Source of the DNA: Meiothermus sp.
Lineage (GTDB): Bacteria; Deinococcota; Deinococci; Deinococcales; Thermaceae
Direction of reading: 5' to 3'
DNA: 64,000 nucleotides
Assembly: GCF_026004055.1 (NCBI RefSeq)
Contig: NZ_BPIJ01000002.1
Span: 1,803-65,802 of the forward strand
Shown: positions 7,491-16,332 of the stretch, one piece after another
How the letters are laid out: each line of letters opens with the position of its first letter
Numbering within the stretch: position 1 is the stretch's first letter
Notes under the pieces: generated by a model
Told to the model about the DNA's origin: nothing
Databases searched by the model: none
The model's input: only the letters and a program-made list of their open reading frames with translations
Translations under genes and position numbers: made by a program

Positions 7491-8572
7491 ACTTCCTTCA
7501 GCGCATGCCGCAGTCGGCCAAGGTGGCCCTGGTGGCGGCCTTGTTGGTGGGGGCGGTGGCGACCTGGTACCTGGGCTTCTTCCGCCCCAGTCAGGTTGCT
7601 CAAGAGCCCGCGGCCCCGGCCCCTACCCCTGCGCCGGTGCAGCCCGGCACGGCTACCACCCCTGGTACGCTCCCTGCCACCACCGCCCGGCCCCTCGAGG
7701 TGCTGCCGTTGCCCTTCCTGGTTACGGAAGCCACCCGTCCTACCCAACCCGAGGAGCAAGAGCAGGCTCCCGCCAGCGCGGCCCTGACCCAGCCTCGGGT
7801 GACGGTGCCGCCTAACCCCTTTGTACCTCTGATCATCGAAACCGCCCCGCCCGCCGTGGCTCAGCCCACCCAACCGGCCCCGGCCATCGTCAGTCGTCCG
7901 ACCCCCACCCCTCCGGTGGTCTCGCAACCCATCCCCCGCCAGACCACCCAGGTGCAGGTGCGCCAGCCTACCACCCCGTTGCCGCGCCCCAGCCTGCCAG
8001 GTACCCGGCCCACCCCAGGGGTTACCACCCCTCCTACCACCACGGCAACCACTCCCACTGCCCCCTCCGGTCAGGCTCGCCTGGCCCAGGGGACTTCCCG
8101 TACCAGCTTGCCGGGTGCAATTAGCCTGGGTTCGGGTTCGCTGCCCATCCGGCTGGCGCCGCTGGATCGAGAAATCGCCACTACCAGCAGCGAAACCCCC
8201 AAGGAAGCCGCTTTGGATACAAACCCTGCTTCCACCTCAACGGCCCGCAGTGGGAACCTAGACTTCGCACGAGCTGAAATTGACGCCCGGCTGACCCAGG
8301 TGCTCGAGCCGCGTACCAACCTGGCCCGGGGCCAGGAAGCCGTTCAGGAAAGCAGCCTGGCCCGCTTCGTGCGCGAGCAAAATCTGAAGCTCTCGGGCGT
8401 AGTGCTAGGTCCTACCAGCGTGGCCATTTTCCAGAGCAAGGATGGCTTCACCGTGCTGCCCGTAGGCCGCACCCTTCCCGGTAGCGATGTGTTGCTCAGA
8501 AGCCTGAGCGCCAAAGAAGCCCTCTTGGTACAAGGTTCGGAAAGCCTGAACCTGACGATGGACAACCCCTAG
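7487..8572 (+). CDS. pilW: PilW-type pilus assembly protein (PilP position)
   Basis: A 361-residue protein. After a short cytoplasmic start there is one membrane helix (about 11-30), then about 190 residues of proline-, threonine- and alanine-rich low-complexity sequence, and a C-terminal domain from about 265 (LDFARAEIDARLTQVLEP to the end) with the LKLSGVVLGPTSVAIF pattern of PilP-like pilot domains. In Thermus the gene at this place is called pilW and is required for pili and natural transformation. The name rests mostly on position; the linker is poorly alignable. ATGA overlap with pilO. Confidence 0.75.
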   Translation: MNFLQRMPQSAKVALVAALLVGAVATWYLGFFRPSQVAQEPAAPAPTPAPVQPGTATTPGTLPATTARPLEVLPLPFLVTEATRPTQPEEQEQAPASAALTQPRVTVPPNPFVPLIIETAPPAVAQPTQPAPAIVSRPTPTPPVVSQPIPRQTTQVQVRQPTTPLPRPSLPGTRPTPGVTTPPTTTATTPTAPSGQARLAQGTSRTSLPGAISLGSGSLPIRLAPLDREIATTSSETPKEAALDTNPASTSTARSGNLDFARAEIDARLTQVLEPRTNLARGQEAVQESSLARFVREQNLKLSGVVLGPTSVAIFQSKDGFTVLPVGRTLPGSDVLLRSLSAKEALLVQGSESLNLTMDNP

Positions 8573-8581
8573 GCGGTGAAT

Positions 8582-10129
8582 ATGAAGCGTTTTTTTGCCC
8601 TTCTGGTGGTGTTGAGTCTGGCGCTGGCCCAGGGTACTTTGCCCAGGGATGCGCGCTTCGACCAACCCGTAAGCAACATCGGCACCAACCTCCCCTTGCC
8701 CACCCTGCTCGATGCCCTGGCCCGCAGCGTGGGACTCTCCCCCATCCTGCGCGATGTGCCCAACGTTAACGTCAGCGCGGACATCGACCGCAAGCCCTTC
8801 CGTCAGGTCTGGGATCTGCTGATCAGCACCTATGGCGACGGGCGCATCACCTATGCCCTCCTGGACAACAACGTGATTGTGGTGGGGCCCAAGGAAGTGG
8901 TGGATCGGGCCCGTGGACAATCTGCCCAGCCCACCCCCCAGCCCAGCGAACCCACGGTGCGTGAGTTCTATCAGGTGCGCTCGGGCGACCCGGCAGCGCT
9001 GGCCACCTTTGTGCAGCAAGAAGTGCCCGGCGTTACGGTGCGCGCGGTGCCGGGACAGAATGTGCTCTCCATCAGTGGCTCGTCTCGTGCGGTGAGCGAA
9101 GCCCTCAACTTCCTGCAGCGCATTGATGTGCCCAAGGCCGCCGCGGCCGCTGTTCCGGTGGTACAAAAAACCTTCGCCCTTTCGCATGCCCGCGCCACCG
9201 AGCTGGCCGATGTGCTGGGCAAGGCCATTGCGGCCCAGGCGCAGGGCCAAACTCAGGGCCAAGGCCAGGCCCAAGCCCAGGGTCAGGCCCCTGCTGCCCC
9301 CCCTGCCGCACCCCAGGTGACCGTGGTGGCCGAACCCCGTACCAATACCGTTATCGTGACGGGTTCGGCCGATCAGATTGCCCTGGCCGAGCGCCTGATT
9401 CCCTCCCTGGATCGCCCGGTACAGCAAGTACAACTGCAGATTCGGGTTCAGGCTGTGTCGGGTGAGGTCATTAGGAACCTAGGCATCAAATGGGAGACCG
9501 TTTCGGGCGGCAACTTGGTAGCCAGCTTCCTCTCCACCGGCCTCAACCTGATTTTTGACGCTACCCGCAGCCTGGCCTCGCTCAACATCCGGGCGGTGCT
9601 GGATGCGCTGGAAAAACAACAGCTTTCCCGTCGCTTGAGCGATGCCAACGTACTGGTAGAAGACAACTACGGCGCTGATACCACCGATCTGCGGGCTACA
9701 GGGGCCAAGGGCGCAGAAATCAAGGTGGGCGGGCGCTTGCTCATCCCCATTACCATTGGTGATCAGGTCACGGTACGGGAGTTCGATTATGGTCTGCTGG
9801 TACGGGTACGCCCTCAGATCACGGCCGATGGCAACATTTTGCTCGAGGTCTTCACCCAGACCGGCGGCGACCCCGCCGACGGCCCTGCCGGTAGCATCCG
9901 TATCCCTCAACAGACCACCCTCTCCAAGCTGCGCATCCGCGATGGCCAGACGGTGGTGCTGGGCGGCCTGGTACAAAAAGTTACCGATACCTCTGAGAGC
10001 AAGGTGCCTCTTCTGGGCGATATTCCCTTGCTGGGAGAGCTCTTCAAACAACGCACCTCCTCCATCAAGGACGATGAGCTGATCGTGATTATTACCGGCA
10101 ACATCGTCAAAGATGCTGCGCAACGCTGA
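8582..10129 (+). CDS. pilQ: Type IV pilus secretin PilQ
   Basis: Outer-membrane secretin that forms the exit pore for the pilus and the entry for DNA. Signal peptide MKRFFALLVVLSLALAQG, an N0-like domain (LDALARSVGLSPILRDVPNVNVSADI), a second periplasmic domain with FYQVRSGDPAALATF, a Q/G/A-rich linker (about 220-245), and the secretin core ending GQTVVLGGLVQKV and VPLLGDIPLLGELFK. At 515 residues it is much shorter than the roughly 750-residue Thermus thermophilus PilQ as I remember it. ATG 8582 is preferred; GTG 8576 is in frame two codons upstream. A terminator follows. Confidence 0.92.
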   Translation: MKRFFALLVVLSLALAQGTLPRDARFDQPVSNIGTNLPLPTLLDALARSVGLSPILRDVPNVNVSADIDRKPFRQVWDLLISTYGDGRITYALLDNNVIVVGPKEVVDRARGQSAQPTPQPSEPTVREFYQVRSGDPAALATFVQQEVPGVTVRAVPGQNVLSISGSSRAVSEALNFLQRIDVPKAAAAAVPVVQKTFALSHARATELADVLGKAIAAQAQGQTQGQGQAQAQGQAPAAPPAAPQVTVVAEPRTNTVIVTGSADQIALAERLIPSLDRPVQQVQLQIRVQAVSGEVIRNLGIKWETVSGGNLVASFLSTGLNLIFDATRSLASLNIRAVLDALEKQQLSRRLSDANVLVEDNYGADTTDLRATGAKGAEIKVGGRLLIPITIGDQVTVREFDYGLLVRVRPQITADGNILLEVFTQTGGDPADGPAGSIRIPQQTTLSKLRIRDGQTVVLGGLVQKVTDTSESKVPLLGDIPLLGELFKQRTSSIKDDELIVIITGNIVKDAAQR

Positions 10130-10143
10130 ATCTCGCTTCACCC

Positions 10144-10172
10144 AAAAGCCGGGCTTTGTCCCGGCTTTTTTA
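10144..10172 (+). terminator. Rho-independent terminator of pilMNOWQ
   Basis: AAAAGCCGGG pairs with CCCGGCTTTT, loop CTTTGT, followed by T's, 15 bases after the pilQ stop. Confidence 0.92.
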
Positions 10173-10312
10173 TTTGGAATACCGGAGACCCTCCTCGCCC
10201 AAGCGGATGGAGTGGTTCGGTACCAAGATTTACAGTGTGCGCTACCTTCTTCGGAACAAGCCTCACATCACAACTCGGGGTGTTCATGATGTCGTAAAAA
10301 GTATCGGAAATT

Positions 10313-10575
10313 ACAGCGCTCTTCACAGACGTGGCCGCCCACGAAAACGAGAAGGGACAAGCAGACGTGCCTCACCTCGGTGAGGCACGCTTGTCTGCGT
10401 TGCGTCTGGGCCAGGTTAGCCACGTTGTGGCTAACCTGGCAGACGCATGTTACGCACTGGGGCGTGGGCCAGGCCCGGCCCACGCTTGGGTTTCGAGTTT
10501 CCCGGCGGCCACTGTTCTGTCCTGGACAAAAGATTCTAAGCCCCCGATGGCTCGATATTTGTGAAGAGCGCTCTA
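10313..10575 (+). mobile_element. Repeat A, full length, with empty nesting site
   Basis: The ends CAGCGCTCTTCACA and TGTGAAGAGCGCTC are inverted. The interior holds three strong hairpins: GTGCCTCACC / GGTGAGGCAC flanked by GCAGAC / GTCTGC; CCAGGTTAGCCAC / GTGGCTAACCTGG inside TGCGTCTG / CAGACGCA; and CGTGGGCC / GGCCCACG. At 10536-10550 the point where other copies carry C and B reads GATTCTAAGCCCCCG, with no insert. No coding capacity. Confidence 0.85.
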
Positions 10576-10576
10576 A

Positions 10577-10916
10577 GTGGTCTGGTAACAAAATACGCAG
10601 TATGGGGTTTAGCCTTCAGAACGCGCCGTGTCTCGTAAACCTGGGCCTTCGGTGTCTTGCCTGTACGGTCATGCAAAAAGCACCCCACCCCGCTTCGCCC
10701 CTTTCCTCCCCTACTGCGTAGGGGAGGCCAGGTGGGGTGGCTGACCTGGCCCTTCACGCAGCGGATTGGGGGCCTTGCCTGATACCCTCCCCCACCCTCC
10801 CTACGCGGTAGGGAGGGCGTTTTTAGGCCATCTCGAGGGCCGAAGTGGGATGAAATCTCTACAACGATGTATTCGGGGTGCGGTACAAAACTTCGGAAAT
10901 TTAGTTACCAGACCAC
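10577..10916 (+). mobile_element. Repeat B
   Basis: Ends GTGGTCTGGTAAC and GTTACCAGACCAC are perfect 13-bp inverted repeats, flanked on both sides by TAA. The inside is palindrome-rich (CCTCCCCTAC / GTAGGGGAGG, CCCTCCCTAC / GTAGGGAGGG, CCAGGT / ACCTGG). Frames open in B recur at every copy only because the DNA is repeated. Confidence 0.85.
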
Positions 10917-10923
10917 TAAGTTA

Positions 10924-11117
10924 TACCAGATTCGGTTAGTTCGTCACCGAATGGTGACGAACTAACCCAACCAAAGTTATCCGCGTAGCGGAGGGCGATA
11001 CCGCCCCTTGGAAGGGAGACGTTTTTTTCACCGACCGTCAGGGAGGGGTGTGCTCTAGGATTCAAAAAGATAGCCTCTGGGTTTTTGGTTTTGAAGAGTA
11101 TCTTTTTGAATCCGGTA
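10924..11117 (+). mobile_element. Repeat C, long form
   Basis: Ends TACCAGATTC and GAATCCGGTA, flanked by TTA on both sides. Two hairpins: GGTTAGTTCGTCACC / GGTGACGAACTAACC, and ATTCAAAAAGATA / TATCTTTTTGAAT. The long form contains a 60-base middle (CCGCGTAGCGG..GGCGATACCGCC) absent from short copies. Confidence 0.85.
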
Positions 11118-11175
11118 TTACCGGTGCACCAGGGGCACAGCTCGAAGTTAAAATTTAGAAGGCGGAGGTATCCAC

Positions 11176-11889
11176 ATGGCGCGCTTGCTGAGGTTCGCCC
11201 TTTGGCAGTTCGCTCTGTCTTTTTTGTTGGTGGCCTGTGGGGGAGAGCCCGTTCCCTCGACCCGACTCAACGGCTCTGTGGGTACTTGGAACTATGGGGG
11301 AACAGAACCAGGGTTAGCCTTCGCAATCGCAGGTTTTTTGGATGAGCTCCATTATGGTAGCGCCCGCGTGAGCGTGGTGACTCCCAATGGTTCGGTAATT
11401 CAGGCGGCAATGGAAAAGGAGCGGTGGGCGCCAGGGCCGGTCTTGGGGTGGTGGTTTTTTTCGACCCCTCCTCTACCGGGCACCTACCGGCTCGAGGCCT
11501 CTTTGCCTGGGAACCTATACCTATCCAAGGAGATGCCCCTCAACCCCGAAAATCTGCTGCCCCTGGTAGCGAACCCCTCCTTGATCTTTGACCAATCTCA
11601 GATGGTCGTTCGCTGGCAGCCCTCGAGTGGAGCCAGAAGCTACTATGTGGAGCTTTGGGAGGTAGACACCGAAGGGAATCTTACCTCCCAATATCCCCTT
11701 CTTTACACCACTGGCCTCGAGTTGCACTTTGTAACGGTCGACTTGGGCCTGCAGCCCGGCAAACGCTACCAGGCTAGGGTTTTTGCCTACAGCGCCGATC
11801 TAACCGATCGTCTGCATCTTCCCGATGCCCTTTCCTCTCCGTTCAACATCTCCTCAACCTGGACGGAGGCCCGGGTATTGGCTCCTTAG
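11176..11889 (+). CDS. Predicted lipoprotein, unknown function
   Basis: 237 residues. The signal peptide ends with LLVAC, a lipobox with Cys at about residue 21, so it should be lipid-anchored. The rest is beta-rich: FSTPPLPGTYRLEASLPG resembles an immunoglobulin-like strand pair, and VRWQPSSGARSYYVELWEVD to GKRYQARVFAYSAD resembles a fibronectin type III fold. The ATG follows GGCGGAGGT. It lies just after the A-B-C repeat cluster, and its promoter region is therefore short. No catalytic motif seen. Confidence 0.75.
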   Translation: MARLLRFALWQFALSFLLVACGGEPVPSTRLNGSVGTWNYGGTEPGLAFAIAGFLDELHYGSARVSVVTPNGSVIQAAMEKERWAPGPVLGWWFFSTPPLPGTYRLEASLPGNLYLSKEMPLNPENLLPLVANPSLIFDQSQMVVRWQPSSGARSYYVELWEVDTEGNLTSQYPLLYTTGLELHFVTVDLGLQPGKRYQARVFAYSADLTDRLHLPDALSSPFNISSTWTEARVLAP

Positions 11890-11949
11890 TCTCGTTTAAA
11901 CAAACCATCCTATTTGACCTAGAAGCCTCGGCGTTCCAGAATACGCTGG

Positions 11950-12357
11950 ATGTATACCACCCGACTGGCGTATGTTCATCTCACCGTGCGGCATCTCGAG
12001 GCTGCCGTAACCTTCTACACTCGCTTTCTGGACTTACAGCTAGTGGAGCGCTTTGGCCAGACCTCGCTGTTGGTCTCCTCGGAGAACCCGGCCCATTACG
12101 AGCTGGCCCTGAGCGAAGGCGAACCCAGCGGTGCGGTAACCCTGGGGTTTGTCCTTGCTTCTGAAGAGGATTTTGAGTCGGCGCGGGATTTTATTCGGCT
12201 CGAGGGGGTGCCCCACAAGCTGGAAGATCGGGGCACTGCCCTGGTGTTGGGCCTGCAAGACCCCGACGGCAACACCGTAGAACTGGTTTTGGATCGGCGC
12301 GGGCGTGGGGGACGGGCCTTCTGGCGGGGGGAGAGCAAACCCTACGGGCAGGGTTGA
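11950..12357 (+). CDS. VOC (glyoxalase/dioxygenase-like) family protein
   Basis: 135 residues with the vicinal-oxygen-chelate fold: VHLTVRHLEAAVTFYTRFLDLQLVER at the N-terminus and LGLQDPDGNTVELVLDR at the C-terminus. The metal ligands of glyoxalase-type enzymes can be matched to His10, a middle residue around Tyr50 to Glu51, and Glu in TVEL, but the substrate is not readable. No ribosome binding site is obvious before ATG 11950. The tail after ELVLDR is Gly/Arg-rich and overlaps the promoter of the acylase gene. Confidence 0.8.
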   Translation: MYTTRLAYVHLTVRHLEAAVTFYTRFLDLQLVERFGQTSLLVSSENPAHYELALSEGEPSGAVTLGFVLASEEDFESARDFIRLEGVPHKLEDRGTALVLGLQDPDGNTVELVLDRRGRGGRAFWRGESKPYGQG

Positions 12358-12406
12358 AGGCGCAGGGAAGCTGGGTTTTATACTGGGGTCAAAGCAAGGA
12401 GGCCCT

Positions 12407-14746
12407 GTGCGCTTGGTACGTTTAATTGGACGTTTATTGCTGGTGTTGGTGGGTTTAATCCTACTTGCGGGCGCGGGGGGCTGGTTCTGGCTGCGCGGAG
12501 CCACCCTTCCCCAACATACGGGTAGGCTGGCCCTCCGAGGGCTCTCGGCGCCGGTCGAGATGAACCGTACCGCCGAGGGGGTGCTCCACATCAAGGCCCA
12601 GAACGATACCGACGCTTTTTTTGCCCTGGGGGTGGCCCATGCCCAGGATCGACTATGGCAGATGGAGTTTCAGCGCCGGGTGGGGGCCGGGCGGCTTTCC
12701 GAGGTGATCGGCAAGGCCACCCTGGATCAAGACCGCTTCTTGCGCACCTGGGGCTTCTACCGCGCTGCCGAGCAGGCCTATGGGGGATTATCTTCCTATG
12801 CCAGAGCCGCGGTAGATGCCTATGTAGCTGGCATCAATGCCTACTTGGCAACCCACCCACCCCTGCCCCTGGAGTTTCGCTTACTGGGCTTCAGGCCCGA
12901 GCCCTGGAAGCCCGCCGACGTACTGGTCTGGGCCAAGATGATGTCCTACGACCTCTCGGGCAACTGGCGCGGCGAACTGCAACGCCTGCAATGGGCGGCC
13001 CAGGGCATGTCGCCCGAGCGGATGGCCCAGCTCAAGCCACCCTACCCAGCCGATGCCCCCACGGTGCTGCAAGCCGAAGACCTGCAGCTACCTCCCCCAC
13101 CCAAGCCCGATGGGGAGTCGGCCCGCTCTTTGCTCACCCTGGCAACTCAGCTACCCAGGGCGCTGCACCTGCCGGGCGAGGCCATGGCCCGGGCCTCTAA
13201 CAACTGGGTGATCGGCCCCTCGCGCACCCTCAGCGGCAAACCCCTCCTGGCCAACGACCCCCACCTGGGGCTGGGGGCACCCTCGCTGTGGTATCTGGTA
13301 CACCTGGAAGCCCCCACCTACAAGGCCATAGGCAGTAGCTTTCCGGGGCTTCCGGCGGTGGTGATTGGCCGCAACGAGCGCATCGGCTGGGGCGTGACCA
13401 CCGTAGGGGCCGATGTGCAAGACCTTTACATCATGGAGGAAGCGCCGGGCGGCTACCGCTACCGGGGGCAGATAGAACCCTGGCGCATCCGCACCGAGGT
13501 GATCAAGGTCAAAGGCGAACCTGACGTGACCCTGCGGGTGCGGGAAAGCCGCTATGGACCGGTCATCAACGATGTGGTGAATAACCCCGGTACAAGGCCC
13601 CTGTCGCTGCGCTGGACCAGTTTGGATGCCACCGACCGCACCATGGAGGCTTTTTTGGGTATTGCCCGGGCGCAAAACTTCGAACAGTTCAAAGCGGCCC
13701 TGGCCCTGTACAACGCCCCCAGCCAGAACTTTGTCTATGCCGATGTGGACGGCAACATAGGCTATATGGCCCCGGCCCGCTTTCCCATCCGCAGGCCCGG
13801 CCACTCTGGCCTGATGCCGGTACCGGGGGATGGCAACTGGGACTGGCAGGGCTACCTGCCGCAAGACCAGTGGCCGCAGGTCTATAACCCCAAAGAAGGT
13901 TTCATTGTAACCGCGAACAACAAGGTGACTGCACCGGGCTACCCCCACACCATCTCGCTCGAGTGGGAGGAGCCCTACCGCGCCCAGCGCATCCGGGAGC
14001 TGATTCTGGCCAAGGACAAGCTCTCCCTAGAAGATATGGTGGCCATGCAGCAGGACATCACCAGCCTGCTCTACCGCGAGTTCAAGCCGGTGCTGGAGGT
14101 GCTCAACCCGCTCTCGGAAAACGCCCGGCAGTGGAAGGCCCGCTTGCTGGCCTGGGATGGGGCGATGCGGGCCGAGCAGGTGGAGCCCACGGTTTTTCAG
14201 GCCTGGTACACCGAGCTCTCGCGTCTGCCCAGCAAGGAGGTAGGGCAGGAGTTCTGGGAACAGCCCCGCTACCTGCTGGCCGCCATGCGCCAGGGCGACC
14301 CCGCCTGCCGAACCGACGACACCCAAACCTGCCTGGACTTTGCCGCGCTGGCCCTGGATAAAGCCCTGGATCGTCTGGGCAACAACCCCCCGCGCTGGGG
14401 CGAGATCCACCAGGCTACCTTTCCCCATGCCATCTTGACCAATGTTTCGCCCCTCAACCGCCTGGCCGACCGGGCCGTGCCGCACGGGGGCGACCGCTAT
14501 ACGATTAACCGTGCTTCTTATAACCCCAGCAACTTCAAAATGACGGTAGGCAGCAGCTACCGCCACATCCTGGACTTTTCCGACCTCGAGCGCTCCTTGT
14601 TCATCCACCCCATGGGCCAGTCGGGGGCGCTGCTCTCCCGCGACTACGATAGCCTCTTACAGAAGTGGGCCAGGGGTCAGTATCTGCCCATGCGTATGAG
14701 CGAGACCGCTTTTAGAACCCGCCAGACCCTCGAGCCCCTACGTTAG
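12407..14746 (+). CDS. Penicillin acylase family Ntn-hydrolase (membrane-anchored)
   Basis: 779 residues. GTG 12407 is chosen because AAGGAGG lies five bases upstream; a possible promoter (TTGAAG, TATACT at 12379-12384) precedes it. An N-terminal hydrophobic helix anchors or exports it. The alpha-chain part includes FFALGVAHAQDRLWQMEFQRRVGAGRLSE. The self-cleavage site is at S264 (ASNNWVIG), which becomes the N-terminal nucleophile of the beta chain, followed by GKPLLANDPHL and the oxyanion Asn region SFPGLPAVVIGRNERIGWG. Such enzymes hydrolyse amides, including beta-lactams or acyl-homoserine lactones; the substrate is unknown. Its TAG stop is the edge of a repeat A. A paralogue is at 39.5 kb. 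Confidence 0.9.
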   Translation: MRLVRLIGRLLLVLVGLILLAGAGGWFWLRGATLPQHTGRLALRGLSAPVEMNRTAEGVLHIKAQNDTDAFFALGVAHAQDRLWQMEFQRRVGAGRLSEVIGKATLDQDRFLRTWGFYRAAEQAYGGLSSYARAAVDAYVAGINAYLATHPPLPLEFRLLGFRPEPWKPADVLVWAKMMSYDLSGNWRGELQRLQWAAQGMSPERMAQLKPPYPADAPTVLQAEDLQLPPPPKPDGESARSLLTLATQLPRALHLPGEAMARASNNWVIGPSRTLSGKPLLANDPHLGLGAPSLWYLVHLEAPTYKAIGSSFPGLPAVVIGRNERIGWGVTTVGADVQDLYIMEEAPGGYRYRGQIEPWRIRTEVIKVKGEPDVTLRVRESRYGPVINDVVNNPGTRPLSLRWTSLDATDRTMEAFLGIARAQNFEQFKAALALYNAPSQNFVYADVDGNIGYMAPARFPIRRPGHSGLMPVPGDGNWDWQGYLPQDQWPQVYNPKEGFIVTANNKVTAPGYPHTISLEWEEPYRAQRIRELILAKDKLSLEDMVAMQQDITSLLYREFKPVLEVLNPLSENARQWKARLLAWDGAMRAEQVEPTVFQAWYTELSRLPSKEVGQEFWEQPRYLLAAMRQGDPACRTDDTQTCLDFAALALDKALDRLGNNPPRWGEIHQATFPHAILTNVSPLNRLADRAVPHGGDRYTINRASYNPSNFKMTVGSSYRHILDFSDLERSLFIHPMGQSGALLSRDYDSLLQKWARGQYLPMRMSETAFRTRQTLEPLR

Positions 14747-14971
14747 AACGCTCTTCTATTTTGAGCCATTCGACTTCGAGAAAGCTTTGTCCAGGACAGA
14801 ACCTGAGCCGCCTGGAAACTCGAAACCCAAGCACCCGTGGGCCTGTCCCACACTTATCGTGGTTCCCACCACAGCGGGGTGTGCTGGTGGGGGTAAAACA
14901 CGGGCCGCCGCGAGGGCAGTGTCTGTGGCAAACGTGATGGGCCCAGAGGCATTCTTGTTTTCGTGGGCGGC
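14744..14971 (-). mobile_element. Repeat A, divergent copy
   Basis: Read in reverse it matches the short subtype at 72-221: TAG AACGCTCTTC, GAGCCATTCGACTTCGAGAAAGC, GTCCAGGACAGAAC, then CTCGAAACCC. The middle has an unrelated stretch with GTGGTTCCCACCAC, and the far end (GTTTTCGTGGGCGGC) lacks a clean terminus because a C copy follows at once. Confidence 0.7.
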
Positions 14972-14974
14972 TAA

Positions 14975-15099
14975 TACCAGATTCGGTTAGTTCGTCACCG
15001 TTCGGTGACGAACTAACCCGACCAAAGGGTGTGCTCTAGGATTCAAAAAGATAGCCCCCAGGGTTGTTTGTTTTGAAGACTATCTTTTTGAATCCGGTA
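14975..15099 (+). mobile_element. Repeat C, short form
   Basis: TACCAGATTC to GAATCCGGTA flanked by TAA on both sides. The first hairpin has loop GTTC instead of GAAT. The second hairpin arms ATTCAAAAAGATA / TATCTTTTTGAAT are kept. Confidence 0.85.
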
Positions 15100-15141
15100 T
15101 AAGTCGGAGAAGAACGCGATAGCACGACGGTGCTTGGGGGA

Positions 15142-15191
15142 TTGACGCCCTCTCTTTAGTGATATAGTGTATTATATAACCATGTCACTAA
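15142..15191 (+). promoter_or_regulatory. Promoter and operator of the GntR/ABC operon
   Basis: TTGACG (15142-15147) with TATAGT or TAGTGT (15163-15170) forms the promoter. The inverted pair TTAGTGA (15156-15162) and TCACTAA (15185-15191) brackets the -10 box and start region, a typical place for autorepression by a YtrA-type GntR protein. Confidence 0.6.
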
Positions 15192-15204
15192 GGAGGTGGC
15201 TGGA

Positions 15205-15582
15205 TTGTGGAATCTGGATCTAGAAGACGGGCCGATTTATGCGCAGATTGTACGGGAGGTGGAGCGGATGCTGGCCAGAGGGCAGATGAAACCGGGCGAT
15301 AAACTGCCCTCGGCGCGGGAGCTTGCAGCCGCTTTGAAGGTGAACCCCAACACGGTGATTCATGCGTACAGCCAGCTCGAGATCGCCGGGGTCGCCGAGA
15401 CCCGGCGGGGCCTGGGGACGTTTGTGCGGGGGGATGTCAATGTAGAGGGCATCCGGCTGCGCATCTTGCAGGAGGCCGCACTCCGCTTTTGGTCCGAAGT
15501 ACAAAACCTGGGCTTGAGCCTGCAAGACGCTCAGAAGGCCCTGCAAAATCTGGTTTCCAATGGCCAGCGGGGGGCAGAGTGA
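15205..15582 (+). CDS. GntR/YtrA family transcriptional regulator
   Basis: 125 residues. Winged helix of the GntR class: PIYAQIVREVERMLARG, then GDKLPSARELAAALKVNPNTVIHAYSQLE, and GLGTFV closing the wing. The short C-terminal helix pair is that of the YtrA subgroup, whose members repress neighbouring ABC transporter genes. TTG 15205 is chosen because AAGGAGGTG (15190-15198) lies at the right distance; GTG 15196 lies inside that site. The last base is shared with the ATG of the next gene. Confidence 0.85.
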   Translation: MWNLDLEDGPIYAQIVREVERMLARGQMKPGDKLPSARELAAALKVNPNTVIHAYSQLEIAGVAETRRGLGTFVRGDVNVEGIRLRILQEAALRFWSEVQNLGLSLQDAQKALQNLVSNGQRGAE

Positions 15583-16262
15583 TGTTGGCAAGGCTCAATG
15601 GCGTGACCAAGCGCTATGGCAAGACTGAAGGGGTACACGAACTGAGCCTCGAGCTCTATGCAGGGCAGGCGGTAGGGCTCTTGGGCCTGAACGGCTCGGG
15701 CAAGACCACCACCCTCAAGCTGCTGGCCGGGATGCTCTTCCCCACCGCCGGCTCGGTTGAGGTGCTGGGCCAAAGCCCGCGCAAAATTCGAGGCCAGATC
15801 GCCTACTTGTCGGACGCCGACCATCTGTACCCTTGGATGACCCCCCTCGAGGCCGAGCGCTTGATGCAAGGCCTGTACCCAGACTTCAACCCGGCCCGCT
15901 ACCGCGAGTTGCTGGCCTTTCTGGAGGTGCCCCAGCAGGGCTATCGCGCGATGTCGCGGGGGCAGCGGGCGCGGCTGCGCTTGGCCATGGTGCTGGCCCG
16001 CGAGGCCCGGCTGATCCTGCTGGACGAACCCCTCTCGGGGATTGACGTCATTTCGCGGGATCGCATCCTCAAGAGCCTGGTGCGGGAGTGGCGCGAGGAA
16101 GCCTGTCTGGTGCTCTCGACCCACGAGGTGAGCGAGGCCGAGGGGATTTTTGAACGGGTGCTGCTCCTCAAGGAGGGCCGCCTGGCGCTTGATGCCCAGG
16201 CCGAAGACCTGCGGGCCAAAGGACAGAGCGTGAAGGATGCCTTTATCGAAGTGCTGGCCTGA
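15582..16262 (+). CDS. ABC transporter ATP-binding protein (YtrB-like)
   Basis: 226 residues. Walker A GLNGSGKTTT at about 32-41, a signature loop reading MSRGQRARL instead of LSGGQ, Walker B LILLDEPLSGID and the switch histidine in STHEV. It couples ATP hydrolysis to the membrane partner encoded next. The start ATG overlaps the TGA of the regulator gene by one base. Confidence 0.9.
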   Translation: MLARLNGVTKRYGKTEGVHELSLELYAGQAVGLLGLNGSGKTTTLKLLAGMLFPTAGSVEVLGQSPRKIRGQIAYLSDADHLYPWMTPLEAERLMQGLYPDFNPARYRELLAFLEVPQQGYRAMSRGQRARLRLAMVLAREARLILLDEPLSGIDVISRDRILKSLVREWREEACLVLSTHEVSEAEGIFERVLLLKEGRLALDAQAEDLRAKGQSVKDAFIEVLA

Positions 16263-16332
16263 TGAGGCAGAGAAAAGCCGATGGGAGTTGAATCTGTCCC
16301 TGTCGGCCTCGATACGAAGGAGGGAACCCTTG

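Noticed and set aside
10313-11117. CRISPR array or tandem repeat array
   Set aside because: The palindromes are unlike each other and not regularly spaced with unique spacers. The whole block recurs as mobile elements, and no cas genes are present.
12305-12406. Longer N-terminus of the first penicillin acylase
   Set aside because: The extension overlaps the VOC gene and the likely promoter. GTG 12407 has an ideal ribosome site and gives a proper membrane helix.
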